A DNA stretch of 64,000 nt from Oscillospiraceae bacterium (GTDB lineage Bacteria; Bacillota; Clostridia; Oscillospirales; CAG-382): positions 1 through 64,000 of the forward strand of contig SVTH01000010.1 of NCBI GenBank assembly GCA_015063885.1. The letters are read 5' to 3'. The first letter of the stretch is position 1, and every line of letters starts with the position of its first letter. The position numbers and the translations under genes are program-made. Under the pieces are notes generated by a model, which was not told where the DNA came from, did not search any database, and was given only the letters and a program-made list of their open reading frames with translations. This document shows, one piece after another, positions 43,873-52,974 of the stretch.

Positions 43873-46080
43873 TTGAGCGATCTGACCAAACGATTTTCGG
43901 AGGGGGCAAAGCGGGTGCTGGGCACGGCGCTTTCCCTGGCAAAGGAGATGGGGCACAGCTACATCGGAAGCGAGCATCTGCTGGCGGGGATCGCCGTGGA
44001 AAAAAGCAGTACCGCCTCCCGCCTGCTTTCCCAGCGGGGAGTGACAGAGTCCGAGCTTCGCCGCCGCATCGTGGGAATCGTGGGCACGGGGATCCGCAGT
44101 ACGGTGACCACCGAGGATCTCACCCCCACCTGCCGCCGCATTTTGACCCGTGCAAACCTGTATTCCCGGGGCGGGAAGAACGCCGCAGTGGACGTGGAGC
44201 ACCTGCTTATGGCCCTCTTAAAGGAGGAATGCGTGGGGAAGCGCCTGGCGGAGAACTGCGGGGCGGACCCGGGAGAGCTTTTGGACATTCTGGAGGAGCT
44301 GTACGGCAAAGGCTGCGACCTGCGGGCGGAGGAGGTGCGTCCCGTCCAAAAAAGCACCCCCCTTCTGGACCGCAACGCCGTAAACCTGACGGAGAGGGCT
44401 TTGCTGGGGAAGGTGGACCCCGTCATCGGCAGGGAAGCCGAAGAGGAGCAGGTGATCAGCATTCTGCTCCGCCGTACCAAGAACAACCCCTGCCTGGTGG
44501 GGGAAGCGGGAGTGGGGAAGACCGCCATCGTGGAATCCGTGGCGGCGCGGATCGCAGAGGGGCGTGTTCCGGAAGCCCTTTTGGGAAAGCGGATCATGAG
44601 CCTGGAGATCGCCTCCATCGTGGCGGGAACGAAATACCGCGGAGAATTTGAAGAGAAGATCCGCGGGATCCTGGCAGAGGCCGGGGAGTCCGAGGACGTG
44701 ATCCTGTTCATCGACGAGATCCACACCATCGTGGGTGCGGGGGCGGCAGAGGGGGCGGTGGACGCCTCCAACATCCTCAAGCCCGCCTTGGCAAGAGGGG
44801 AGATCAAGCTCATCGGCGCCACCACCCAAAAGGAATACAAGCGCCTCATCGAGAAGGACGGGGCGTTGGACCGCCGTTTCCGTCGGGTGATCGTGGAGGA
44901 GCCTTCCCCGGAGGAATGTCTGCGTATCCTGCGGGGCTTGAAGGAAAAATACGAGCGCTTCCACGGGGTGACCCTGACGGCGGACGCCCTGGAGCGGGCG
45001 GTGAACCTTTCCCATCGGTATATCGGGGACCGCTTCCTTCCCGACAAGGCCATCGACCTGATCGACGAGGCGGCGGCAAAGAAGCGGATGCGGGGCGGCA
45101 CTTTGGTGGACGGGGAGGATATTGCCCTGGCCGCGGGAGAAAAGACGGGGATCCCGTTGACCGCCCTTTCCGACGGGGAGGCGGAAAAGCTGCGCCGTTT
45201 GGAAACGGGGATGAAAGCCAGGATCCTGGGGCAGGACGCCGCCGTGGAGGCGGTCTGCTCCGCCGTGCGCCGTGCCAAGACGGGGGTGCGGGAGACGGAA
45301 AAGCCCGCCTGCTCCTTCCTGTTCATCGGAAGGACGGGGGTGGGGAAGACGGAATGCGCCAAGGTGTTGGCGGAGCTTCTTTACGGCAAGGACGCCTTCC
45401 TGCGGCTGGATATGACGGAATACGCCGAGCCCCACAGCCTTTCCAAGCTCATCGGCGCCCCTCCCGGGTATGCGGGGTTTGGGGAAGGGGGCTTCCTCAC
45501 GGAGCGGATCCGCAGACGTCCCTATTCCCTGGTGCTGTTTGACGAGGTGGAAAAGGCCCATCCCGAGGTGCGGGGGTTGCTGCTGCAGATCCTGGACGAG
45601 GGCAAGCTGACGGATTCCGCAGGGCTGACGGTAAGCTTCCGTAACGCCACGGTGGTGCTGACGGCCAATGCGGGAGAGGGCGCCCTGGGCATCGGCTTTG
45701 CCTCTATGCCCAAGGAGGAAGCCCGCGGGCGGGCGGAGGCCTTGCTTTCCGCAGAGCTGACGGACCGTGTAGACGAGATCGCCTATTTCCGTCCCCTGGA
45801 CAGGGACGCTCTGGCGCAGGTAGCCCTTGCACGGATACGGGCCCTGACGGAACGGCTGAAGGAAAAGGGCATCACCGTCAGTGTGGATCCCTCCTTCTTG
45901 GAGCTGGCCCTGGCGGGAGCGGAGGGCGGCGCCCGTGCCGTGGGACGCCGTGTGGCAAAGGCGGCGGAGGAGCTTTTGGCGCAGGGGATCCTGGACGGAA
46001 GCCTGGAAAAAGAGCGGGACGTCCTCCTTTGCGGGGAAAATGGTGCCTACCGCATGAAAATTTCCGAAAAAAGCTATTGA
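43873..46080 (+). CDS. clpC: ClpC-like AAA+ unfoldase (Clp ATPase)
   Basis: 735-residue double-AAA+ Clp ATPase that unfolds proteins for the ClpP protease. Residues 1-145 are the Clp N-domain repeat pair (GHSYIGSEHLLAGI, VDVEHLLMALL). AAA-1 has GEAGVGKT near 214 and LFIDEIHTIVGAG; AAA-2 has GRTGVGKT near 488 and LFDEVEKAHPEVRGLLLQILDEG. An IGF tripeptide (EGALGIGFASM) in AAA-2 fits a ClpP-docking loop. The usual ~810-residue ClpC middle region with its UVR motif is absent, so it is a shortened, ClpA-like form. TTG start, with AAAGGGG about 10 bp upstream. Confidence 0.88.
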   Translation: MSDLTKRFSEGAKRVLGTALSLAKEMGHSYIGSEHLLAGIAVEKSSTASRLLSQRGVTESELRRRIVGIVGTGIRSTVTTEDLTPTCRRILTRANLYSRGGKNAAVDVEHLLMALLKEECVGKRLAENCGADPGELLDILEELYGKGCDLRAEEVRPVQKSTPLLDRNAVNLTERALLGKVDPVIGREAEEEQVISILLRRTKNNPCLVGEAGVGKTAIVESVAARIAEGRVPEALLGKRIMSLEIASIVAGTKYRGEFEEKIRGILAEAGESEDVILFIDEIHTIVGAGAAEGAVDASNILKPALARGEIKLIGATTQKEYKRLIEKDGALDRRFRRVIVEEPSPEECLRILRGLKEKYERFHGVTLTADALERAVNLSHRYIGDRFLPDKAIDLIDEAAAKKRMRGGTLVDGEDIALAAGEKTGIPLTALSDGEAEKLRRLETGMKARILGQDAAVEAVCSAVRRAKTGVRETEKPACSFLFIGRTGVGKTECAKVLAELLYGKDAFLRLDMTEYAEPHSLSKLIGAPPGYAGFGEGGFLTERIRRRPYSLVLFDEVEKAHPEVRGLLLQILDEGKLTDSAGLTVSFRNATVVLTANAGEGALGIGFASMPKEEARGRAEALLSAELTDRVDEIAYFRPLDRDALAQVALARIRALTERLKEKGITVSVDPSFLELALAGAEGGARAVGRRVAKAAEELLAQGILDGSLEKERDVLLCGENGAYRMKISEKSY

Positions 46081-46104
46081 CAAAAGGGAAAAAGTGTGTA
46101 TAAT
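46077..46104 (+). promoter_or_regulatory. Sigma-70-type promoter of ylxM-ffh
   Basis: Perfect TTGACA and TATAAT with a 16-bp spacer; the -35 box overlaps the stop codon of the ClpC-like gene. Confidence 0.85.
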
Positions 46105-46107
46105 AGA

Positions 46108-46145
46108 TGCCTGTAAAGGAAATAACTTTACAGGCACTTTTTCTT
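46108..46145 (+). terminator. Perfect hairpin with T run just downstream of the ylxM promoter
   Basis: TGCCTGTAAAG / CTTTACAGGCA is an 11-bp stem with a 7-nt loop followed by CTTTTTCTTT. It can terminate transcripts from the ClpC-like gene, but it also lies at the very 5' end of the ylxM transcript. Confidence 0.75.
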
Positions 46146-46158
46146 TGGAGATGAAAGC

Positions 46159-46482
46159 ATGGCACAGCGTCGGGAGCTGCTTTGCAGACTGTTGGATATT
46201 TACGGCATGGCGCTGTCCGCCAGATGCAGGGACGTTTTGGAGTATTACTACGCCGACGACCTCTCTTTGGCAGAGATCTCGGAAAACACCGGGATCACCC
46301 GCCAGGGCGTCCACGACGCCATCCGCAGGGGCGAGGCGGAGCTTCTGGCTCTGGAAGAAGCCCTGGGCTTCGGCGCCAAGACGGAAAAGCTGTTTTCTCT
46401 TGCCAAACGGATGGAGGCCTGCGGGGAGACCTGCGGTGCTTACGGTGCCGAGCTTTCCGCTATTTTAACGGACAACGATTGA
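46159..46482 (+). CDS. ylxM: YlxM family DNA-binding protein
   Basis: 107 residues. YlxM (UPF0122) is a sigma-factor-like helix-turn-helix protein found next to ffh and thought to modulate the signal recognition particle. The HTH is LSLAEISENTGITRQGVHDAIRRGEAEL, and the start is supported by TGGAG. It lies 21 bp before ffh, in the usual order. Confidence 0.93.
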   Translation: MAQRRELLCRLLDIYGMALSARCRDVLEYYYADDLSLAEISENTGITRQGVHDAIRRGEAELLALEEALGFGAKTEKLFSLAKRMEACGETCGAYGAELSAILTDND

Positions 46483-46503
46483 TCACGAAAGGAAGGACGA
46501 GGA

Positions 46504-47832
46504 ATGTTCTCTAATCTTGCCGACAAGCTTTCCGAAGCTTTTAAGAAGTTTCGCAACAAGGGCAAACTCACCGAGGCAGACGTCAAGGCGGGGATGCGTG
46601 AGATCAAGCTTGCCCTCCTGGAGGCCGACGTCAACTTCAAGGTGGTCAAGGCCTTCGTGAATAAGGTGTCCGAGCGTGCCGTGGGTGCGGAGGTGCTGGA
46701 AAGCCTTCTCCCCGGGCAGCAGATCGTGAAGATCGTCAACGAGGAGCTCACCGCGCTGATGGGCGGGAGCAATTCCAAGCTGAATATTTCTCCCAAGCCT
46801 CCCACGGTGGTTCTGATGTGCGGCCTGCAGGGCTCGGGTAAGACCACCCACACCGCAAAGCTTGCCAAGATGTACAAAAAACAGGGTAAGAACCCCTTGC
46901 TGGTGGCCTGCGACATCTACCGTCCCGCCGCCATCAAGCAGCTGCAGGTGGTTGCGGAGCAGGTTGGCGTTCCCGTGTTCGAGCGGGGCACCCAGAAGCC
47001 TGCGGAAACGGCAAAGGAAGCTATCAAGTACGCCGTGAAGTACGGCTACGATATGGTCTTCGTGGATACGGCGGGCCGTCTCCACGTGGACGAGGAGCTG
47101 ATGGCAGAGCTGAAGGAGGTCCGCGAGGCCGTGGATCCCACCGAGATCCTCTTGGTGGTGGACGCCATGACCGGTCAGGACGCCGTCAACGTTGCGGAAA
47201 GCTTCAACAACCTTTTGGATATCACAGGCGTCATCCTGACCAAGCTGGACGGCGACACCCGCGGCGGTGCGGCACTTTCCGTACGCCACGTAACCGGCAA
47301 GCCCATCAAGTTCATCGGTACCGGCGAGAAGCTGGATGCGATCGAGCCCTTCCATCCCGACCGTATGGCATCCCGTATTCTGGGTATGGGCGACGTGCTC
47401 ACCCTCATCGAGAAGGCGGAGGCCACCATTGACGAGAAGAAGGCCATGGAGATGGAGCGGAAGCTGAGAGAGCAGAGCTTCACCCTGGAGGACTTCTTGG
47501 ATCAGCTCACCCAGATCAAGGGCATGGGCTCCATGGATCAGCTTTTGGGCATGATGCCCGGGATCAAGCCCGGCGCCCTGAAGGACGCCAAGGTGGATGA
47601 AAAGGCCCTTTCCAGAACGGAGGCCATCATCCTTTCCATGACTCCCTACGAGCGTACCCACCCCGGGACGCTGAACTCCTCCCGCAAAAAGCGTATTGCC
47701 GCAGGCAGCGGCACCACCGTGGAGGAGATCAACCGCCTTCTGAAGCAGTACGAGCAGACCAAGGACATGATGAAGCGCTTCATGGGCGGCGGCAAAAAGA
47801 AGAAGGGCAAGCTGAGAGGGCTCTTCGGTTAA
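46504..47832 (+). CDS. ffh: Signal recognition particle GTPase Ffh (SRP54)
   Basis: 442 residues. Binds signal sequences and SRP RNA and targets ribosomes to FtsY. N-domain (1-85), G-domain with GLQGSGKTT (107-115), [12 protein letters not shown] and [10 protein letters not shown], and a Met-rich M domain (from about 300; [17 protein letters not shown] and [19 protein letters not shown]). Normal length. AAAGGAAGG lies upstream of the ATG. Confidence 0.98.
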   Translation: MFSNLADKLSEAFKKFRNKGKLTEADVKAGMREIKLALLEADVNFKVVKAFVNKVSERAVGAEVLESLLPGQQIVKIVNEELTALMGGSNSKLNISPKPPTVVLMCGLQGSGKTTHTAKLAKMYKKQGKNPLLVACDIYRPAAIKQLQVVAEQVGVPVFERGTQKPAETAKEAIKYAVKYGYDMVFVDTAGRLHVDEELMAELKEVREAVDPTEILLVVDAMTGQDAVNVAESFNNLLDITGVILTKLDGDTRGGAALSVRHVTGKPIKFIGTGEKLDAIEPFHPDRMASRILGMGDVLTLIEKAEATIDEKKAMEMERKLREQSFTLEDFLDQLTQIKGMGSMDQLLGMMPGIKPGALKDAKVDEKALSRTEAIILSMTPYERTHPGTLNSSRKKRIAAGSGTTVEEINRLLKQYEQTKDMMKRFMGGGKKKKGKLRGLFG

Positions 47833-47887
47833 TTCCCAAGTAAAAAAGAAAAATATGATACAACCTAAACATTGGAGGAACAAAACA

Positions 47888-48130
47888 ATGGCAGTAAAGA
47901 TCAGACTGAGAAGAATGGGCGCAAAGAAGGCTCCCTTCTACCGCATCGTGGTAGCAGATTCCCGCTATCCCCGCGACGGCAGATTCATCGAAGAGATCGG
48001 TACCTACAACCCCATGACCGAGCCCACCACCGTCACCGTTGACGCTGAGAAGGCAAAGAAGTGGATCGCTAACGGCGCTCAGCCCACCGATACCGTTCGT
48101 GACCTGCTGAAGAAGAACGGAGTCATCTGA
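47888..48130 (+). CDS. rpsP: 30S ribosomal protein S16
   Basis: 80 residues. Small-subunit assembly protein with the family start [25 protein letters not shown] and the GTYNPM motif. TTGGAGG lies 8 bp before the ATG. First gene of rpsP-khpA-rimM-trmD, 55 bp after ffh. Confidence 0.98.
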   Translation: MAVKIRLRRMGAKKAPFYRIVVADSRYPRDGRFIEEIGTYNPMTEPTTVTVDAEKAKKWIANGAQPTDTVRDLLKKNGVI

Positions 48131-48357
48131 TGAAACAGATGCTCATCGACCTGGTGCAGGCGATCGTGGATCATCCCGAAGAGGTCTCCGTAAACGAGCG
48201 TATCAACGGTGATACGGTGGTTTTGGAGCTGACGGTGGCAAAGCGCGACATGGGCCGCGTCATCGGCAGAGAGGGCAAGATCGCGAAGAGCATCCGTACC
48301 GTGATGCGTGCCCAAGCGACCAGGGAAAATAAGCGGGTCATCGTAGACATCCTTTGA
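48130..48357 (+). CDS. khpA: KH-domain RNA-binding protein KhpA
   Basis: 75 residues. Small KH protein (YlqC family) with the RNA-binding loop GRVIGREGKIAKSIRTVMRA. KhpA pairs with KhpB in Bacillota and affects cell division and elongation. Its ATG overlaps the rpsP stop by one base. Confidence 0.95.
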   Translation: MKQMLIDLVQAIVDHPEEVSVNERINGDTVVLELTVAKRDMGRVIGREGKIAKSIRTVMRAQATRENKRVIVDIL

Positions 48358-48863
48358 TGAAACGCTATTTGGAAGCCGGAAGATTGAATTCCCCCCGCGG
48401 GCTGAAGGGCGAGCTTCGCTTTGAATGCTGGTGCGACGATGCGGAATTCCTCTCCGGCGTTTCCCGCTTATATCTGGATCCCCGAGGCGAACGGTTTTTG
48501 GAGGTGGAACGGTACATTCCCCACCTGGGAACCGTGATCTTCAAGGGGTATTCCGACCGTACCTCCGCCTCTGCCTTGACGGGGCGCACCCTGTGGTTTG
48601 ACCGCCGGGACGTGACCCTGCCGGAAGGCACCTGGTTCAACGACGACCTCATCGGCACTCCCGTGTTCAACGACGCAACCGGCGAAAAGCTGGGGGAGAT
48701 CCGTGAGGTGGAAGAACGGGGCGGCAGACTGCTTTGGCATATTGCCGAAGAGGGCATGGAATTCCTGTTCCCTCCCGTACCGGATCTGACGGTTTCCGTG
48801 GTTCCGGGGGAGGAGATCCGTATCATACTCATCGAAGGGATGGACGAGCGGTATGCGATTTGA
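48357..48863 (+). CDS. rimM: Ribosome maturation factor RimM
   Basis: 168 residues. Assists assembly of the 30S head around S19. N-terminal RimM domain (LEAGRLNSPRGLKGELRFE) and C-terminal PRC barrel (TWFNDDLIGTPVFNDATGEKLGEI...EFLFPPVPDLTVSVV). The ATG overlaps the khpA stop (TGATG); a TTG one codon upstream is a less likely start. Confidence 0.95.
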   Translation: MKRYLEAGRLNSPRGLKGELRFECWCDDAEFLSGVSRLYLDPRGERFLEVERYIPHLGTVIFKGYSDRTSASALTGRTLWFDRRDVTLPEGTWFNDDLIGTPVFNDATGEKLGEIREVEERGGRLLWHIAEEGMEFLFPPVPDLTVSVVPGEEIRIILIEGMDERYAI

Positions 48864-49560
48864 CGTCCTGACCCTGTTCCCCGAGATGATGGAGTCTATT
48901 TTCTCCGCCAGCATTCTGGGAAGAGCCAGAACGGCGGGGCTTTTGGACGTTCATTGCGTGGATATTCGGGATTTTACCAAGGACAAGCACCGTAAGGTGG
49001 ACGATACCCCCTACGGCGGCGGTTACGGCATGGTGATGACCTGCCAGCCCGCCGTGGATTGCATCCGCTACGTGAAGGCACAGGCGGAGGGCAGCACCAG
49101 GGTGATCTACCTTTCTCCCCAGGGGAAGGTGCTGACCCAGCAGAAGGCCAAGGAGCTTTGCGCCTACGACCGTCTGATCCTGCTTTGCGGCCATTACGAA
49201 GGCATCGACGAGCGGATCATTGAATTGGAAGTGGACGAGGAGATCTCCGCAGGGGATTACGTCCTCACAGGCGGGGAGCTTCCCGCGGCGATCCTGGTGG
49301 ATTGCGTCGCCCGTATGCAGGACGGCGTCCTTGCCAATCGGGAGTGCTACGAGAAGGAAAGCCTTTCCGACGGTCTTTTGGAGCATCCCCAGTACACCAA
49401 GCCCCGGGTTTTCGAGGGGCTGGAGGTGCCGGAGGTGCTGGTGAACGGCAACCACGCATTGCAGGAGAAGTGGAGACGGGAGCAGGCCTTGGAGCGTACC
49501 AAGCGCAAGCGCCCGGATCTGTACGAGAAGGCGTTCCCCAACGGGGAGGAGCCTCGGTAA
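48853..49560 (+). CDS. trmD: tRNA (guanine-N1)-methyltransferase TrmD
   Basis: 235-residue SPOUT methyltransferase that makes m1G37 in tRNAs. Characteristic motifs: FDVLTLFPEMM, DDTPYGGGYGMVM, YLSPQG, LLCGHYEGIDERI and SAGDYVLTGGELPA (the knot). It overlaps rimM by 11 bp. rplS, which commonly follows, is absent here. Confidence 0.98.
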   Translation: MRFDVLTLFPEMMESIFSASILGRARTAGLLDVHCVDIRDFTKDKHRKVDDTPYGGGYGMVMTCQPAVDCIRYVKAQAEGSTRVIYLSPQGKVLTQQKAKELCAYDRLILLCGHYEGIDERIIELEVDEEISAGDYVLTGGELPAAILVDCVARMQDGVLANRECYEKESLSDGLLEHPQYTKPRVFEGLEVPEVLVNGNHALQEKWRREQALERTKRKRPDLYEKAFPNGEEPR

Positions 49561-49582
49561 GATTTTTTGAAAGGTGACCGCG

Positions 49583-51424
49583 ATGGCAACTTCTGCCGAC
49601 AAGAGAACCAAAAGCAAGACGAAGAAAAGCTCCCGCCGCAGTCACGGCGCAGGCAGCTTCCTTTTGTCGCGCACTTCCCGCCTTTCGGCGAGATGTACCT
49701 GGTCCTTGCGGCGGGGAATCGCCTCCAAGGTGTTTTGCTCCGCAGACCGTGTGGAGCAGAGCCTGCGGGGCGGCATTGCGGCCAATATTTCCGAACAGAC
49801 GGGATTCAGCGATTCGGTGGTGAAGCCCGTCAAAAAGGCGGTCGCCGTCGGTGCGAGCAAGAGCGTGCTCTTCGCCCGCGGGGACGGGTTGCGGCGCGCC
49901 TTTCTTCATACCAAGGCGCGGTTCTTCGGGATCGTGCTGTTGGTGTTCGCTTTGTATTCCGCAGGGATCTTCCTGGCAAAGGAATACATGGGGTGGGGCT
50001 TCGGTACCACCTCTCCCATGGACCTGGCGACGGCGGCGGGGGTCTTGCCCGCGGCGCTGTTCCTGCTGTTCTGCGGCAAGCCTATGAACGCCTTTTTGGG
50101 CGGGAGCAGGCTGTTTAACCATTTGTTCATCGGTATTTTGGGCATGGACGAAAACGCCTTCCGTCAGGATGACGAAGAGACCTTTGCCCACGGCGGCATC
50201 GCCTTTATGGCAGGCACCATAGCGGGCGTTGCCACGCTGATCTTCCGCCCCCACGCAGTGTTGCTCTCGTTGTTGGTCGGCGCCTTCTGCCTGTGTATCC
50301 CCGCTGTGCCGGAAATGGGGCTTCTCGGGGCGGTGATCCTGTTGCCCTTCATGCCCTTGCGGTATACGGCGCTTTTGACCGCCATAGCGCTTTTGGGCTA
50401 CGTCTTCAAGCTGATCCGTCTGAAGCGTGTGTTCCGCTTCGGCGTTCCCGAGCTGTTTATGGTGCTGACGGTGGGCGTTTGTGCTCTGTCCGCACAAAGC
50501 ACGGGGGATCTGTTCTTTCTGAAACGGATGCTTCTCTTCGGGTGCATCTGGTTCCTGACCGTAAATTTGATCACAACGGAGCGTCTGCTCCGAAAATATA
50601 TTGCCGCCATCGTGTACGGCGGGCTCTTCACCCTTGCCATTGCCGCAGGGCGGGAGCTGCTGACGGTGGCTGCGCTTCCCGGTGTTTTTGCAAGCATTCC
50701 CCTCCCCTCGGTGATGAGCGGTACGGTGCTGAAATGCTATTTGATGATGATGACCCCCTTCGCTCTCCTCCACGGCGGGCGGCGGAGCGGCATCACTTTA
50801 CTGCTGCTGATCCTGCTGAATGGCTACCTCACGGGCTCCGTGTGGGTGTTCGCGGGGATCTTCCTTGCCATCCTGGCGTACGCCGTGTTTGCCCACGGTG
50901 CCTGGGTGGGAGCGGCGGTGACGGGCGCTTCGGCCTTCTCCCTGGCAGTTGCCTTTGCGGGGGATCGGCTGGGCGGACTGACCGTCGGCTTTTCCCAAAC
51001 GGCCAAGCTCCTGGCGTCCCGCTACCTCTGGACGGGGGTGGGCTCCGGTAACGGCGCTTTGGCGACGGCGGCTTTGGCGGAAGGGTTGCATCTTGACGGC
51101 TTGGGAGCAAGCCTGTATACCCGCTTGATCCTGGAGGGCGGTCTTCTGTTGCCCTTACTGCTTTTGGCAAGCGCCTTCCTGGCAGGGCAGAGGCTGTTCA
51201 CCACCCTGCGGGACTTTATGGGCGGCCAGGAGAAAAAGTACACCGTCCTGTGCGGTGCCGTGGTGGCTTCCGGGGTGCTGTTCCTGTTGGGAGCGGCGGT
51301 TTCCGATATCTGGAAGGATCTGCGGATCCTGGGCGTATTCTTCTGCATCTGCCCCGTAGCGTCGCTGACGGGTACATTATTCGGCTTTGAGCCTGCCAAA
51401 GAGGAGGAACAGCAATGGCTATGA
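49583..51424 (+). CDS. Polytopic membrane protein, O-antigen ligase/polymerase-like
   Basis: 613 residues with about 13-14 predicted membrane helices after a basic ~110-residue cytoplasmic N-terminus (KRTKSKTKKSSRRSH). The layout, with a large loop before the last helices (about residues 460-530), resembles O-antigen ligase/Wzy-type proteins, and genes like this are found in Clostridia near DUF4330 genes; no catalytic residues can be assigned. ATG at 49583 is preferred over the GTG at 49574, which overlaps the AAAGGTG ribosome site. The following gene overlaps by 10 bp. Confidence 0.65.
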   Translation: MATSADKRTKSKTKKSSRRSHGAGSFLLSRTSRLSARCTWSLRRGIASKVFCSADRVEQSLRGGIAANISEQTGFSDSVVKPVKKAVAVGASKSVLFARGDGLRRAFLHTKARFFGIVLLVFALYSAGIFLAKEYMGWGFGTTSPMDLATAAGVLPAALFLLFCGKPMNAFLGGSRLFNHLFIGILGMDENAFRQDDEETFAHGGIAFMAGTIAGVATLIFRPHAVLLSLLVGAFCLCIPAVPEMGLLGAVILLPFMPLRYTALLTAIALLGYVFKLIRLKRVFRFGVPELFMVLTVGVCALSAQSTGDLFFLKRMLLFGCIWFLTVNLITTERLLRKYIAAIVYGGLFTLAIAAGRELLTVAALPGVFASIPLPSVMSGTVLKCYLMMMTPFALLHGGRRSGITLLLLILLNGYLTGSVWVFAGIFLAILAYAVFAHGAWVGAAVTGASAFSLAVAFAGDRLGGLTVGFSQTAKLLASRYLWTGVGSGNGALATAALAEGLHLDGLGASLYTRLILEGGLLLPLLLLASAFLAGQRLFTTLRDFMGGQEKKYTVLCGAVVASGVLFLLGAAVSDIWKDLRILGVFFCICPVASLTGTLFGFEPAKEEEQQWL

Positions 51425-51948
51425 GAAACGACAACCAGCAGACAAAAAAGAAATTTCGTCTCCCTCTGTTTGACATCGCTTTGCTTTTGCTTCTTGCCAT
51501 CGCCGTGGCGGGAGGAAGCTATTGGGTCTCCCGCAGGGGCGACAAGGAGACCGTGACGGTGCAGTACACCATCCGCTTTGAGAACGTGGACAACGCCTAC
51601 AGCGGCGCCGTTACCCAGGCGGAGGAGCTGTTCTCCGTTTCCGGTACCCGTATGGGTGAGGTGAAGTCCGCCCGTGTGACCCGTTCCGTGGAAAAGACCT
51701 TCGATCTCCATACCTCCTACGAGGAGAGCGGAGAATACCTTTACACCGAGACCCCTTCCGAGGATCACAGCGACGTATATCTCATCGTGTCCGTGGAAGC
51801 TGAGCTCATCGGCGGCGGCTATTTCGTCAACGGGAACCGCATTGCCGCAGGCATGACGGTGGACGCCATGGTGGTGGGCTATACGGGACAGGGAGAGATC
51901 CTCTCCGTGACCGTCTTGCAGACCCCCGCAAAGCAGAACGCCGAATAA
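51415..51948 (+). CDS. DUF4330-like membrane-anchored protein 1
   Basis: 177 residues: basic N-terminus, one membrane helix (about 17-38) and an extracellular beta-rich domain. The pattern FDIALLLLLAIAVAGGSYW followed by VQYTIRFENVDNAYSGAV fits the DUF4330 family. AGGAGG is 7 bp from the ATG. Paralogous to the next gene, with the same order of strands; both probably act with the upstream polytopic protein. Confidence 0.72.
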   Translation: MAMRNDNQQTKKKFRLPLFDIALLLLLAIAVAGGSYWVSRRGDKETVTVQYTIRFENVDNAYSGAVTQAEELFSVSGTRMGEVKSARVTRSVEKTFDLHTSYEESGEYLYTETPSEDHSDVYLIVSVEAELIGGGYFVNGNRIAAGMTVDAMVVGYTGQGEILSVTVLQTPAKQNAE

Positions 51949-51960
51949 GGAGGACGGGCT

Positions 51961-52449
51961 ATGGAAAAGACCAAGAAAAAACGCATCAACGCCCTGGACG
52001 TGCTCATCGTCCTGGTGATCCTCCTTGCCATCGCCGCCTTCTTCCTGAGAGGGAAGATCCTTGCCTTCTTTGAGGAGGAGGCCACCTGCGTAGTGACCTA
52101 TTCCTTCGTCGCCACCGATCTGGAAAAGGAGCACGCCGCCTACTTACAGTCCGGTGAGATCCTGCTCAACGCTTCCGGAGCGAAAAACGGGGAAGTGCTT
52201 TCCGTGACCAAAACGCCCGCAACCGATCCTCACCTCCTTGCCGACGGCCACACCGTTCAGGTGCAAAACGGAGAGCTGGATGCTTCCGGTACCGTTTCCG
52301 CCGTGGGGTACGAGGTGGACGGCTTCATCTATCTTGCCGACGGAACCAAGCTGGTCCCCGGCGGCAGTATTACGGTGTATACCGGGGATGCGGTCTTTAC
52401 TCTGCAGATCACCGGGGTGCGTATCACTACGGAAAATCGTGCAAATTGA
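51961..52449 (+). CDS. DUF4330-like membrane-anchored protein 2
   Basis: 162 residues with one membrane helix (INALDVLIVLVILLAIAAFFL) and a DUF4330-like exterior domain (VVTYSFVATDLEKEHAAYLQSGE, GYEVDGFIYLADGTKLVPGG). AAGGAGG lies 7 bp upstream. It follows its paralog by 12 bp and ends the rpsP-to-DUF4330 run. Function unknown. Confidence 0.72.
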   Translation: MEKTKKKRINALDVLIVLVILLAIAAFFLRGKILAFFEEEATCVVTYSFVATDLEKEHAAYLQSGEILLNASGAKNGEVLSVTKTPATDPHLLADGHTVQVQNGELDASGTVSAVGYEVDGFIYLADGTKLVPGGSITVYTGDAVFTLQITGVRITTENRAN

Positions 52450-52494
52450 CCAAAATACTCATCTTTGTCTTGGAAGGTTTAGAGGAAGGGAATA

Positions 52495-52523
52495 TTGATT
52501 TCCCGCAAATTATTTGATATAAT
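52495..52523 (+). promoter_or_regulatory. Sigma-70-type promoter of the HPr gene
   Basis: TTGATT and TATAAT are separated by 17 bp, 35 bp before the start codon. Confidence 0.75.
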
Positions 52524-52558
52524 ACTATTATGTAACAAACCATAGGGGAGTACGTGTT

Positions 52559-52819
52559 ATGACGAAAAAAGATGTGACCATCCGGAACGAGAAGGGACTT
52601 CATGCGCGCCCCGCTACGTTCTTTATCCAGAAAGCGAACACCTTCAAGAGCTCCGTCTGGGTGGAAAACGGCACTCGCAAGGCAAATGCAAAGAGCCTTT
52701 TGGGAGTGCTTTCCCTGGCAGTATCCAAGGGCGACGTGATCACCTTGAGCGCCGAGGGAGCAGACGAGGCGGAAGCTGTTGCAGGTCTTTCTCAGTTGAT
52801 CACTGAGCTGGAAGACTGA
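52559..52819 (+). CDS. ptsH: HPr family phosphocarrier protein
   Basis: 86 residues. HPr relays phosphate from enzyme I to sugar-specific EII. Both regulatory residues are present: His15 in GLHARPA, and Ser46 in KSLLGVLSL, the HPr-kinase site used in carbon catabolite control. GGGGAG precedes the ATG. It stands alone, away from enzyme I, so a dedicated regulatory role (Crh-like) is possible; the intact His15 argues that it can still work in the PTS. Confidence 0.92.
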   Translation: MTKKDVTIRNEKGLHARPATFFIQKANTFKSSVWVENGTRKANAKSLLGVLSLAVSKGDVITLSAEGADEAEAVAGLSQLITELED

Positions 52820-52918
52820 GCCTGACAGTTTTTTGCGCAAAGGGCGACCTTGCGCAGCCGATGCATGATGTTGAGATCGCACTTCGGCCGTATTGATACC
52901 AATGTACCGCAAACAGGT

Positions 52919-52957
52919 AAAATCCGTTCGGAGTGTCGGACGGATTTTGTTTTTTTG
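52919..52957 (+). terminator. Intrinsic terminator after the HPr gene
   Basis: AAAATCCGT / ACGGATTTT stem followed by GTTTTTTT, 18 bp before the uvrC start. Confidence 0.8.
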
Positions 52958-52974
52958 TAAAAGAACGTAGGAGT

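Noticed and set aside
44218..46314. 698-codon open frame on the minus strand opposite the ClpC-like gene
   Set aside because: Antisense to a gene with complete AAA+ motifs; no family features and it crosses the ylxM promoter and terminator hairpin.
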